NCBI RefSeq assembly: GCF_003171515.1
Contig: NC_089399.1
Location: forward strand, 4,216,001 to 4,280,000
Length of the DNA stretch: 64,000 nt
Direction: 5' to 3'
From: Pyrenophora tritici-repentis
Lineage: Eukaryota; Ascomycota; Dothideomycetes; Pleosporales; Pleosporaceae
Below are positions 1 to 10,349 of this stretch, one piece after another (positions within the stretch are counted from its first letter, which is position 1; each line of letters opens with the position of its first letter). The notes beneath the pieces were generated by a model. It searched no databases. It was not told the origin of the DNA and saw nothing but the letters and a program-made list of their open reading frames with translations. Position numbers and translations under genes: made by a program.

Positions 1-709
1 GCAGTTGTTGCGGCCGCATCGGAGGCAACGTCGACCCTGGCGTCGAGCATCGATTTCTTCTTGGTTCACCCACTTTGCCCGTTTCCCAAGAAGCTCTTGG
101 TCCTCAGGGCGCTTAGAAGGGAACCCATTTATGTTGGCCTTGCCACGGAGACCGACAGCGTTCACTTGAGTGGTTGCGGGCTGCGTAGGTTCCCATTCCA
201 TCATGTCCTGGTGATTGCTGTAGCCAGCAACATTGGCGTCAACTGTTGTCATTGGAGCTGGGGAGGGTGTATCCAGCTGTGTAGCCGCTGCCTGCAACTT
301 TCTTCTTTGTCCACTGACCATAGAGTTCCATGTCGTTACTTACGTCTACGCATCTTTGAACAAACCCAGCGTACGTGTCGGTGTCGCTTCCAGAAAGGCC
401 TACGAGGCGGTCTCTCATTTTGTTGCTGAGTGCGTTGCGGAGGTAGGATATCTTCGCGTCATCGTCCCATCCTTCTGCGTTGGCGTTGGCAATCTCTTTC
501 TCAAAGCGAGGGTAGAAAGATATGAAGGTCTCGTCTTCTCGTTGGCGTATAGAGTGCAGGTTCTGGATTGCTTTCTGCTTGCGGTTGCGTTCTCCATAGA
601 GGAGTTCAAGGCGCTCAAGGAGTTGACAAGGGTTTGGCAAGTCTTGTCTAAGCTGCGTCTCGTAGAACGTTGTAACGTTCGTCTTTGCTGCTCCTTCGAG
701 GTGCATGAA
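1..709 (-). pseudogene. Ty3/gypsy-type Gag fragment
   Basis: The 239-706 frame encodes a typical retrotransposon Gag core (FYETQLRQDL, LELLYGERNRKQKA, FISFYPRFEKEIA, KMRDRLVGLSG). The product continues in another frame towards position 1, where a zinc-knuckle start (CLRCGRNNC) is read at about 1-30 on the minus strand. Gag would package element RNA in cytoplasmic particles. The two parts are in different frames, so there is an indel near 240, and the N-terminus stops at a TATG microsatellite. No reverse transcriptase is present; it would lie left of the window. I am confident of the Gag assignment and less so of the gypsy class. Confidence 0.75.
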
Positions 710-712
710 GAT

Positions 713-737
713 GTAGCGTATGTATGTATGTATGTAT
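713..737. repeat. (TATG)n microsatellite
   Basis: About five TATG units abut the truncated Gag frame and probably mark a junction or slippage site. Confidence 0.8.
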
Positions 738-2006
738 TGTTTAACGTCCTATGAAAGCCTCCCAGGGGGCATGAAAGACGGGTAGCGCCCTGTATGGTAC
801 TCAGGTGCTCCTATTCTTTGGGTGTTGGCAGTGTGTGCAGTCTGGTAGGGTAATTTCCGCCAGTTGAAAAGACTCTATCTAGGTTCTGGGCCGTGGGGCC
901 AGGGATGTGTTGAGCAATGAAGCAGAGCTCTTGTTCTGGGCCAGTAGGCATTAGGGTGGATCCCTTGTGTTCTGAGGCAGCTAAGTGCCGTAAGAGAGAG
1001 TAAGAAAAAGGTACGTGGGTGTGGAGAGCCGGTGCTCTGTCGAATCGGAGCCGTGGCTCTGCGCGAGGAGAGCCTTTGTACTAGGCTTGGCGATGCCTGT
1101 GTCGAAGGAGATAGGTGTAGTAGGAAGGCAGAGCCAGGCCTGTCCTTCTTCTTTATCTCTTAAAGTTGCGAATCTGTAAGGCCATGCTGGCTGCCTTATT
1201 TGCGGTCAAGAGCCAGTGCTCTGTCGTGTAGGTGTCATGGCCCTGCATGAAGCAGGGACAGGGCCTTCGAGGTGTAGGAGAGGTGGGTGTGAAGGCAAGG
1301 CGATGCCAGAAGTTGTCCTTCCCGTCTCCAATTTGTATGTAAGGCTATGCTGGCTGCCTTATTTGCGTGTTGTGTCAGGTCGGGGACTCTGACCGTTGGT
1401 CTTTAGAGAGCTGCGGGCAGCTTTCGTCGTTGTAGGTGTGGAGAGCCGGTGCTCTGTCGGGTCGTGCCGTAGCTCTGCGCATGGAGAGCCTTTGTATTTA
1501 GGCCTGGCAGATGCCTATATCTTGCAAGAACAAGGAGTGTCAAGGCTGTCTCCTTGTCTTAGCGGTAGTTGTGGCCTTCGACCGAACGTGAAAATCTGAG
1601 TAGCGCACGGGCCATTTTGTAGACATCTCAGCTCACCAGGGAGATGAAAGACAAAAGAGGCCAGCGCGCCTGCCACAGCGCCTGCAGCCGGAAGAGGACG
1701 CTGGAAAACAGATTTAAGAAGGCATTTGAGTTTTGTTTTGATGAAAAATCGATGGATATCGACCTTTCGTTGACCTGGAAAAGTTGATGTTCGGTGAGGT
1801 TGTATTGTGTGAGGCTACAAACAGTATATGTAGGTGGGTGACAGCAAACATTGCTAGTCCCAGATAGGCATAGCACCCGTACCATCGGTGAGTTGCGACT
1901 GCGGAACAAAGAAGAAGATACCCCAAACCGTGACATCGAGCCTCACGCAACTTGCGAGGAGACCAGAAGACAGAGCCACCGTGATACTCCTGGCGCTGTT
2001 GAAGAG
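738..2006. other. Gene-free stretch with diverged repeats
   Basis: I see no convincing gene here. Between about 1017 and 1560 three diverged copies of a 150-200 bp motif occur, sharing GAGAGCCGGTGCTCTGTCG-like and GCTGGCTGCCTTATTTGCG-like segments. They look like old local duplications of untranslated element sequence. The part 1621-2006 contains short open frames without recognisable domains. Confidence 0.5.
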
Positions 2007-2168
2007 TGTCGGATGTAGGACAGGGCAGAAGAGAGGAAGAAGGTTGTTGTATTGAGAGAGCTACATAGAGCGATTATATACACAACCGAGATGAGTAAGC
2101 AGATGACGAGGAGTCACGTGAGTGATGCAGTTCACATGTACATTGTGAACTGAGGTGCCATGCTGACA
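2007..2168 (-). repeat. LTR of decayed copia element Copia-0
   Basis: The segment starts TGTCGG and ends CTGACA. It is followed at once by CACCCCCTGAGG, which on the minus strand is a polypurine tract, so this is the 3' LTR of a minus-strand element. A truncated copy of the same LTR lies at 28232-28323. Confidence 0.75.
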
Positions 2169-2724
2169 CACCCCCTGAGGTATCCATGTTGGATGGAGAC
2201 CTCACAAACAATAAAAGTATCAAGAGAGTGAAATGCGTGCGCGCGCCGCGCAGCTAATCCAACTAACCAAGGGGTACAGGAGAAGGAGAGTTCTTGACAA
2301 TAAGGTGATGAATGTCCTTCAGCCCAAGCTGGCGTATAAAGTTCTCGTGTTTCTATCGAGGAAGCAGCTTTGTGAAGCCGTTAGCAGGCATCTTAGCAGT
2401 AGGCTTCTATTCAATAGTGATTCTTCTAGAGTCTACCTCCTGGCGAAGCCACATTTGATAGATATCAACATGGCGAAGCTTCGTTTAGATGCGATTAGCG
2501 TCACCTTCGATAAGGCGTACGGTCTGCGCATTATCACACTAGAGAGCCTTCTTAGTATAAAGCGTGAAGCCGATGTTGCGGCAGAAGCGATCCTAATATT
2601 GCGATTTAATACTAGCAGCTGAGAGAGCATACAGCTCTGCTTTAGTAGTAGAACGAGTGACTAACTAAAGCATAGTAGCTTTCTAGTTAATAGGCATGCC
2701 GTAAAGCATGAAGACGTATCTAGT
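2169..2724 (-). pseudogene. Copia-0 pol 3' end (RNase H), RIP-like decay
   Basis: On the minus strand, with stops ignored, the sequence shows copia RNase H landmarks in order: LYGMPINWKA, TRSTTKAELYALS, CDNAQTVRLIEGD, TKLRHVDIYQMWLRQEV, NGFTKLLPR. Stops fall where related copias have Trp or Gln, as expected from C-to-T (RIP-like) mutation. The gene is cut at 2724 where Copia-1a begins, and the rest of pol is not found beyond Copia-1a, so the region was also rearranged. Confidence 0.8.
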
Positions 2725-2888
2725 TGTCAGATAGCAGGCGTGTCGAGCCGAAAGTGCCGACACCGCTAGCTAATAATGGGTTAGCGTCTTAGCAGAACAA
2801 AACTCTCAGCGCGCACCTTAGAACAGAGAACAATACAATCAATCATGAACATCCATCACTTTTGTGCAATATCTCATCTAATCTGACA
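2725..2888 (+). repeat. Copia-1a 5' LTR
   Basis: 164-bp LTR, TGTCAGATAG to ATCTGACA, identical by eye to the 3' copy. Confidence 0.93.
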
Positions 2889-2902
2889 ATTAAGAGTCTC
2901 AC
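2889..2902 (+). promoter_or_regulatory. Primer-binding site, anticodon-arm type
   Basis: ATTAAGAGTCTCAC directly abuts the LTR. Its reverse complement GTGAGACTCTTAAT matches the 5' half of the anticodon stem plus loop of a tRNA-Lys(CUU), not a tRNA 3' end. Copia of Drosophila is known to use an internally cut tRNA half as primer. The same 14 bases follow the 5' LTRs of Copia-2, Copia-3 and Copia-1b. Confidence 0.7.
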
Positions 2903-2933
2903 TGCCTCTATAACGAGCAACGAACACGCAATA

Positions 2934-4400
2934 ATGGCGACAAACCAGAGCCAGAGGGACGCAACAGTCATCCTCACCGACTCGAGCAAATGGATCCCCT
3001 GGTACCGCCAAATCAAGATGCAATGCGAAGCCCTAGAGATCTGGGACATTGTAGATCCAGCGGGCAACACTCAGCCTCGTACAAAGCCGACCGAACCTCT
3101 CCCTCCACTCGTATCCGACTATGAACCAGCCGCTGCTCTGAGAAATACATCATCAGCTCCATCCTCCTCTACACGAACCGCGAGAGCCAATGCCCGAGCG
3201 CCTACACAAGATACAGTTGACATAGTCAACCCTGCTGTTCAAACTCCAGCCATACCAGCTCGATACTCAGAACCAGACTCCGCAACAATCAATCGGATCG
3301 GCATGATTGATTCCTATCTAGGTTAAAGGCTGCCTAATAAAGTAACTCTTTAACCTATATAGGAATCAATCATGTCGATCGATTGATTGTTGCGGAGTCT
3401 GCTCAGAACTCTCAGCGGAGGGGAAGGAGGCATACGATGGGGACTCAAGGGAATTCAAGATGGTTTTTGAATCATACAAAATACGCGAACGAAACTATCG
3501 AGACGAACGCACAAACATTGCGGCAATGATCAGACACCTGAATGCAACAGTTAGCCCACACCTTCAAGTGAGCTGCTTTGAGGAACATGGAACTCTCCGC
3601 ACCTGGATCACAAACCTCCAGGTAGCAGTTGGAGTAGACCTCGACGATGAGATCAGAAGGGTACGAGAGAGGTACCACGATTCCTTGAGACCTATGAGAA
3701 GCCCGCAAAATTGGGAATCATGGCTCAGCGAATACGACCAAGCTGCAACTCGCGCCGAAGCCCTAAAGATAGGGGACGTGATACAAAGCAAGCTGGTTGT
3801 GGACGACTTCCTAAAAGCAGTCTCTAAGATTGCCCCAGCATGGATGGCAACATTCACTGGAGCGGGAAGCGACCGGAACAATATAGAAAGAAGGCAGATG
3901 ATGAAACTCTTCCGCGAACACATGAGCCTAGCTCACCCAACACGAGGCAAATCAAGAAGTGCCTTTATGACGGGTGAAGCAGCCTACGCGGCGAGCGGTG
4001 AATCCGACTCGAACACACAGGGGGACGCCTCAAGTGTGCAAATTAGAGCGCCATCTACCAACCCTAGCCAGGGAAACCAAAGGCAAACAAACAAACGCAA
4101 AATGAATGCACCTGGCAACAAGTCCAAGCAGTTCCAGAAAAGGAATACAGCAGAAGCTGGCGACATATGTCCTGCTTGTGAACAACCTATGTCAACCCAA
4201 CTTTGGAGACCCCAGATTGGTTCAAACCGAACAAACACATCACAAAGCTGGTACAGTACAAACTTCAGCATGATGCAGACTTACAAAGAATAATACAGGA
4301 AACAAACCTGGAAACGAAGCGACCACGCCTAACTACGGCATCACGATCAATTACACCCTACATTAAGACATCACAAACACCGGACTCAGTCACTGATTGA
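2934..4400 (+). pseudogene. Copia-1a gag, broken
   Basis: Copia Gag starting at the first ATG beyond the 5' LTR. It has the N-terminal DATVIL motif and the C-terminal zinc-binding region. MITE-B at 3274-3401 splits it between the ARYSE and LSAEG segments. A deletion of about 25 bp near 4190 removes part of the Cys/His motif and shifts the frame. It ends at a TGA (4398-4400) followed by CTA, with pol downstream. The intact equivalent is at 54075-55427. Confidence 0.85.
3274..3401 (-). mobile_element. MITE-B copy 1
   Basis: 128 bp, terminal inverted repeats beginning CAGACTCCGCAACAATC, exact 8-bp target duplication ctcagaac (3266-3273 and 3402-3409). It is absent from the same gag position in Copia-1b, so it inserted after the two blocks separated. 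Confidence 0.95.
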
Positions 4401-5164
4401 CTAGATGGACGCGAGATCTCGAGCTGGACGAGGCATGATGAAAGCGGCATTCAATGCGAGCAATCAAGGATACCATTAAAGGATGCATTCATCCTGGATT
4501 CTGGCTCGACGACGCACATCTGCAACAACCTCTCAAGGCTCGAAGAGGTACGCCCGCCTGCGATGGGAGATTACATTTGGGCTGGCAACTCAAGGTTTGG
4601 ATACAAGGATACGGAGCAGTCAAGTGACGCAGAGAGGCTCAGGGCAAACAAATTCTACACCTGAGCAATGTTGCCTGGTGCCCAGACTTCCTCTGCAGCC
4701 TCGTATCATTCAGGCTGCTCCGAAGACAAGGTATATGGTGGGACAATCGAGAAGACCGACAAGCCTACGACGATGGGATGGTTCAACCATTGCCACCTTA
4801 TCGGAACATGGGTTATCGAGCCACCTACTACATCAACTTCAGCCTTTCATGTGCGTATGAATCGAGCCAAACGATCACCACAAAAGGCTACTGCCATATT
4901 ATGGCACAAACGACTCGGACATCCCGGGCCGTCCGCGATCGAGCACCTCGTGCAGCAATCTGAGGGGTGAGGATCAAGGGCATCACTACCGTGGAGTGTG
5001 ACGCCTGCGGCAGGTCAAAATCGAAACGACAAATACGCAGGACGCCCAGACTGAACGACGAAGGGCCAGGTGAAAGGGTAGCCATCGACTTCCATGAGTA
5101 TGAGGACGGCAGTTTCACCAAGGAGAAGAGCCAAATGCTGGTCACTTGCCGACGGTCCCGATAC

Positions 5165-5326
5165 CACAGTCCGCAACAATCAATTAAGTGGGTCCTAGAA
5201 GGTTCAGATTGGATTGATTGATTACCGCTTTAAGCCTAGTAGTTACCTATAGGAGTTTAAGCCCTACCTAGATAGGTAAGTGGGTCTAGGAGAGTGACCG
5301 GATTGAATTGATTGTTGCGGAGTCTA
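5165..5326 (+). mobile_element. MITE-A copy 1
   Basis: 162 bp, one end CACAGTCCGCAACAATC and the other (reversed) TAGACTCCGCAACAATC, with target duplication cccgatac. It is absent from the same site in Copia-1b. Orientation + here means the CACAGTCC end comes first. Confidence 0.95.
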
Positions 5327-5621
5327 CCCGATACACATGGGACTTCTACTTCAAGGACAACAGACCGGCTCGCTCAATCATTCGCCTCCTAGGCCTCTTC
5401 GTCCAGTTCATGAAGAAACAATTCAACATCACAGTCAAAGTCATCGAGACTGACAACGAGATCGTTACCGTCAAACAAGAGGTCGAAAAATGGTGCACGT
5501 CCCTATCAATCAAACTCGAGCCCTCCGCTCCAGATACTCAAGCTCAAAACGGAGGAGCCGAGCGCTCAGGGGTGTTATAAAAGAAAAGGCACGCGCAATT
5601 CGACTGGATGCAAACCTTCCA

Positions 5622-6030
5622 TGGAACTCTGGCCAGAAACTACCAGAGCGGCGGTATACCTATACAATCGAACGCCAAATTACCCAACAATTGGAAGACA
5701 CCATACGAAATATTCTTTACACGCGCAGCTGCCATCAACGCATAGTCACCGGACCTCGAAAACCAAATCAAGCTCACCTAAAAGCATATGGGTGTAAGGC
5801 TTTCGCAATGACAGACGACACCCACAGAGGGAACTCTGGCCAGAAACTACCAGAGCGGCGTATACCTATACAATCGAACGCCAAATTACCCAAACAATTG
5901 GAAGACACCATACGAAATATTCTTTACACGCGCAGCTGCCATCAACGGCATAGTCACCGGACCTCGAAAACCAAATCAAGCTCACCTAAAAGCATATGGG
6001 TGTAAGGCTTTCGCAATGACAGACGACACC
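5622..6030 (+). repeat. About 200-bp tandem duplication in Copia-1a integrase
   Basis: The block from GAACTCTGGCCAGAAAC through CGACACCCACAGAGG occurs twice in tandem, once near 5622-5831 and again near 5831-6030. Copia-1b has it once. It is either a real duplication or an assembly artefact. Confidence 0.85.
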
Positions 6031-8280
6031 CACAGAGGAAAGTCCAGGCTACAGAGACTAGATCCGAAGCCTGGATTGGATACCTAGTGGGATACCAGTC
6101 AACGAACATTTACCGCATATGGATCCCATCCATGGCAAAGGTAATCAGCACTCGCGACGTAGTGTTTGACGAAGACACAATCTTCAACGGCAAGACTGAG
6201 GACCTGATGGACAATCTCATGCACAACACCCTAGAGGAAATCGCAACTTGGGTGAGAACAGTCGAACTCCCAGGTACTCAGAGCCAACAACCAGAAACCG
6301 AGACGTTCTACGAGGACGATACGACGCAGGAAGAGAGCCCGCGCACTCAGAAAACCAGATACCACCAAGGAAGGAAGGTGGTAGAGGCATATCTAACCCC
6401 GCCACCAACTCCTCCACCTGTGGCCTTGCTAGTTCAAGAGAGGTGAACAACGAGGATATGACGAACATGTCCAACCAATCAACATCAATGACCAGTCCAT
6501 GGGCAGCCGCATTCATGGCGGCACCGAATCAGGACACATTGGTCAACACGAAGGAAAGCCAATCGATAAGGCTCAGGTGAAGAGACTGCTATCCAAGGGA
6601 ATCAAGCCCCATCGCAACCAGCTACCGCCACTCCCAACAGCATACTCAAAGCTAGAAGACCATCCACTATACGAAATGTTCAAGGAAGCAGAAAAGACAC
6701 ACCTTCAGAGTCACCAACAAATGAAGTCATGGACTGGGTCCAAGCATCACCAGTCAAACGAGCAGGGCACCAGATTCTAGACTGTATGTGGGTATACACC
6801 TACAAACTCGACAAGCATCACCGCCTCATCAAATGCAAGGCAAGATTGTGGTAAGGGGAATCAACAACGCAACATAACCTCCAAGACACATATGCAGCAA
6901 CATTGGCAGGACGCTCATTCAGAATGCTCATGGCAATCGCCGCCAAATACGATCTTGAGCTGAAGCAATACGACGTCACTAATGCTTTTGTGCATGCTGC
7001 AATCGACAGAGAAATATACATGAGGATGCCAAAAGGATATCAGAAGCCTGGCACTCTACTCAAAGTGCAAAAGGCACTCTACGGGCTCCGGATCTCACCA
7101 TCACTGTGGCAGAAAGAATTCACCGCAACTCTTGCTTCGATAGGGTTTCAACAAATACCACAGGAGCCATGCTGCATGATCAAGGACGGAGTTATCATCT
7201 TCTTCTATGTGGACGATATCATCGTTGCGTACCATTCAAAGCAAGAATCAGAGGCAATGAAGGCCATAAACCGGATCCAAGAAAAATACGCTTGTACGGG
7301 AGGAGACGACTTACAGTGGTTTCTCGGCGTAGAGGTCATGCGCAATCGCAAGCAGAAGACCATACAGCTATCTCAAGCTGCATACGTCGACAAAATCAGT
7401 CAACTCATCAACCACCAAAATGTAAGGCATGATACGCCAATGTCAGGCATCGAACTCCGACCACGAAAAGGACTCGCAGCACCAGCTGAAGTCAGCAAGT
7501 ACCAACGCAAGATTGGATCTCTGCTGTTCGCAGCAGTCACCACAAGACCGACATCGCCTTCGCAACATCGCGCCTCGCTCGGTTCCTAGTCAATCCAAGC
7601 ATAGAACATCAAGAGGCAGCGGACCGCGTACTACTCTACCTAAGAAAGACAATGAACCTAGCTCTGGAGCTAGGCACAGGTGAAGGTCTTCAAGTAGCAA
7701 GTGACGCATCATTTGCAGACAACACCCTGGACAGGAAGAGCTCACAAGGCTACGCCATTAAGCTGTTTGGCGGCCTCATCTCCTGGAGAGCAAGCAAGCA
7801 GGATACCGTTACTACTTCAACCACGGAAGCAGAATTACTTGCTCTTTCCCAGGTGGCCAAGGAGGCCATATTCACGTCGCGACTGCTGAGGGAGCTTCGG
7901 GTAACTCTGAGCGATCCAACAATCACAATCAAATGCGACAACCAACAGACCATCCGACTAGTCACAGAGGACGTAGCCAAACTTCAAAAAAACTTCGGCA
8001 CGTTGATATACACAATCACTGGCTACGACAAGAGGTTACCCGAAAGGTGATCAAGGTAGAGTATGTGCCGTCTGACAACATGATCGCAGACGGGTTCACA
8101 AAGCCACTGCCAGCCAATAAATGGGCCAGGTTCCTTGATCAACTGGGACTCGTCGAGCGCGAAGAAGCCCCGCTCAGAGATTGAGCTTAAGGAGGTGCAA
8201 GAGCAACTGGAAGGCCTCATTATGTAGGATCGATCAACCAGTTTATGCAGCTTGCAATATGCCTTCCAAGCTGAGGGGTG

Positions 8281-8444
8281 TGTCAGATAGCAGGCGTGTC
8301 GAGCCGAAAGTGCCGACACCGCTAGCTAATAATGGGTTAGCGTCTTAGCAGAACAAAACTCTCAGCGCGCACCTTAGAACAGAGAACAATACAATCAATC
8401 ATGAACATCCATCACTTTTGTGCAATATCTCATCTAATCTGACA
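8281..8444 (+). repeat. Copia-1a 3' LTR
   Basis: 164-bp LTR preceded by the polypurine tract GCTGAGGGGTG. The right flank (cattgccgcgg) is shared with the 3' flank of Copia-1b. Confidence 0.93.
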
Positions 8445-8806
8445 CATTGCCGCGGTGCCCGCATCGCGCGGGGAATACTGGAAGTCGGACAAGCGATTGC
8501 CCATCGTAAAACATTAATATAACTAGGGGATACCCTGCTAGACTAGGTAGAGGACTTACGATCCTGCCTCTCCACCTTGATCAAGGTAAAAGATGGTGCA
8601 TTTCGTCCTCCGCCTATGGAGGCCATTAGTACTCATCTAGGTGAAATATTAAAGCTGTCAGATCACGAGTAACTATCTCTTCGTTTCGCAGTGCTTATTC
8701 GGAGATCTTGTCCAAAGCTACGATTCTAGACTTTAACCCAGTCCCTTTACCTGCTGTGGAGTGGCTGGCTAGACATGTCAACAATCCGTCAGTTTCCCGT
8801 TAACGG
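8445..8806. other. Unassigned degenerate sequence
   Basis: No open gene. The same sequence is present at 50009-50373 in the inverted block, so it predates the duplication. Confidence 0.4.
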
Positions 8807-9334
8807 ATTATTATTATTATTATTCCATTTAGAGTCCTTTTTAGTCAGAGATTATGCAAGACTTTGGCCTAGGCCGTTCTATATAGGTGTTTTCTATGAG
8901 TAGTTTCTTTGGGGTAGTACAGTTTGAGGATGTTTTGCGTGCTCCTATTCTAGAGTAGATCTGGAGTAGGCGCTAGTGCTAAAGAGCCAGAGATGTCAAC
9001 AAGCAAGTCAAGCTGGCTTGATTCTTATCGATTGCAGATCACAGACAATATAGAGGCTCGTGCACAGTGGCACGTCCCAGAGAATGGTCTGTGATCTGCA
9101 ATCGATAAGAATCAAGCCAGCTTGACTTGCTTGTTGACATCTCTGTAAAGAGCAGTGTGGTAGATAGAAAGAGATGTAGCAGCGGGCTCTTTATAGTAAG
9201 AAATACAGTTTTGTTAGTTTTATAGAGTAGCTCTCTCTAAGGTAGTGTTATACAGTGACTGTGTGTATTTCTGGTGTTGCCCTAGGTGCCATTTTCTTGT
9301 TCTAATTCTAGTACTCGTAATAAAAGCTAGGTGT
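8807..9334 (-). mobile_element. 5'-truncated LINE 3' end
   Basis: The segment begins with an ATT trinucleotide run and is collinear with the 3' untranslated end of LINE-A (13020-13360), sharing CATTTAGAGTCCT-like, GTTTTGCGT and GAAAGAGATGTAGCAGCGG segments. It is a dead-on-arrival LINE copy, later hit by MITE-C. Confidence 0.75.
8988..9145 (+). mobile_element. MITE-C copy 1
   Basis: 158-bp foldback element with very long inverted repeats starting CAGAGATGTCAACAAGC. Target duplication taaagagc (8980-8987, 9146-9153). The inverted block carries the same insertion at 49668-49825. Confidence 0.95.
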
Positions 9335-9440
9335 AACGGGCTGAGCCTCGAGTCACATGACTAGGCTGCTAGCCTAGTCGCTTCCCCGGCAACGTGAGGG
9401 CCGTGCGCCAACCCAAACAAAGCAGGCTCGCCGCTTGCGT
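9335..9440. other. Short unassigned spacer
   Basis: About 100 bases between the LINE end and hAT-4, containing a small palindrome (GACTAGGCTGCTAGCCTAGTC region). No gene is seen. Confidence 0.4.
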
Positions 9441-10258
9441 CTATACATGGGCAAAATGGTCGGTTATTCCGGTCGGTTATTCCGGTTAACCGGTTGGTCG
9501 GCATTTTCGGCCGGTCTTGGTCGACCGGTTTGATTAATATAATTAAATTGGTTAAACTGGTTAACTAGTTGAATATCTATAAGCTTCTTGTCTTTAATAT
9601 AATCCTGCAAGCTTACTTCTTTCCTCGTTACTATTCTACGTTATGTCACTTCTTGCTGAAACCTCGTCTTCATCTTTACCTGCCAACTTCTACTCCTTTA
9701 TAGAGATCTCTAAGGAGCCTCTATCTATAAAAAGGAGTAGTAAGGGCGTTACTATCTACACCTGCAAAGTTTGCGTTCTTCGACCGTTCTCCGGAAATCA
9801 TCGCATAAATGCGGTCCGACACGTTCGGAATAATCACCCATTACTAGCTCTTACTCCTCCTCTCGCGTTATCAAGCCTAGCTCCTGAGTCAGTGACTGGA
9901 AACTCCCTTACACATAACCCTCGCAAGATTACGTCCTTTTTCTCTTCTTCTCCGTCGCCCGATTCTATAAGGAACGTCTTCAGTCTCCCGCGGTATCATA
10001 ATGCTATCGTAGCCCTCTTCACACAGCGTCGGCTCCCGTTTTCTGCTATTAAGTGGAAAGAGTTCCAAGAGCTCTCTCTTGCTGCCAATCCGTATATTGA
10101 GGACCAACTTCTAAAAACCCGACGATCGCTCCTACGCATAATCATCACAAATAAAGCCTACTATTAGGAACAGATTAAAGAGAGCCTACAAACCGCTGTG
10201 AGCTCTATTCACATCTCCTCCGATCTCTGGTCTTCGCCTAACCGCTATTCTCTTCTGG
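9441..10258 (+). mobile_element. hAT-4 fragment (5' part)
   Basis: A repetitive GGTCGGTTATTCCGG-type subterminal region precedes a truncated hAT transposase. The 3' half of hAT-4 is absent from both copies of the block. Confidence 0.65.
9643..10258 (+). pseudogene. hAT-4 transposase N-terminal fragment
   Basis: A 174-residue frame (stop at 10165-10167), continuing after the stop with a recognisable hAT segment. It has a BED-like zinc finger (CKVC near residue 44, then an HRINAVRHVRNNH-type His pair). Beyond the stop come EQIKESLQ and ISSDLWSSPNRYSLLG, the start of the RNase H-like catalytic core with its first Asp. The catalytic half and C-terminal dimerisation domain are missing because hAT-3 lies here. 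The inverted copy at 48510-49034 is identical over the open part. Confidence 0.75.
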
Positions 10259-10349
10259 GTTAGCACAATATGAGTCATTAAGATCAAGGTAAGTCTTCTA
10301 CTTACATAGAACAATCAAGTCCTTAACAACCTACTTATATACTATTGTT

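Larger units (their letters stand above)
4401..8227 (+). pseudogene. Copia-1a pol, multiply frameshifted
   Basis: Copia Pol: protease (LDSGS region about 4497), integrase (GAG-pre, HKRLGHPG about 4905, then the DTQAQNGGAERSG region about 5535), reverse transcriptase (FFYVDDII about 7200) and RNase H (DASFADNTLDRKSSQG about 7706, TSTTEAELLALS about 7820). Many one-base losses, often in homopolymers, and a 200-bp tandem duplication break the frame. MITE-A interrupts the integrase core at 5165. The open version is at 50592-54074. Confidence 0.88.
2725..8444 (+). mobile_element. Copia-1a, Ty1/copia retrotransposon (degraded copy)
   Basis: Two 164-bp LTRs that read identically (2725-2888, 8281-8444) bracket gag and pol. 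A primer-binding site follows the 5' LTR and a polypurine tract ending AGGGGTG precedes the 3' LTR. The element carries MITE-B and MITE-A insertions, a tandem duplication and many small indels. An open copy (Copia-1b) lies inverted at 50374-55637. The 5-bp flanks differ (ctagt and cattg), so this is not a simple insertion. Confidence 0.92.

Noticed and set aside
2233..2622. 129-residue + strand protein
   Set aside because: The minus strand carries the RNase H landmarks of Copia-0; the + frame has no domain.
4400..8227. Programmed frameshifting in Copia-1a pol
   Set aside because: Frame changes are many and scattered, and the Copia-1b copy is open, so they are damage or sequence error.
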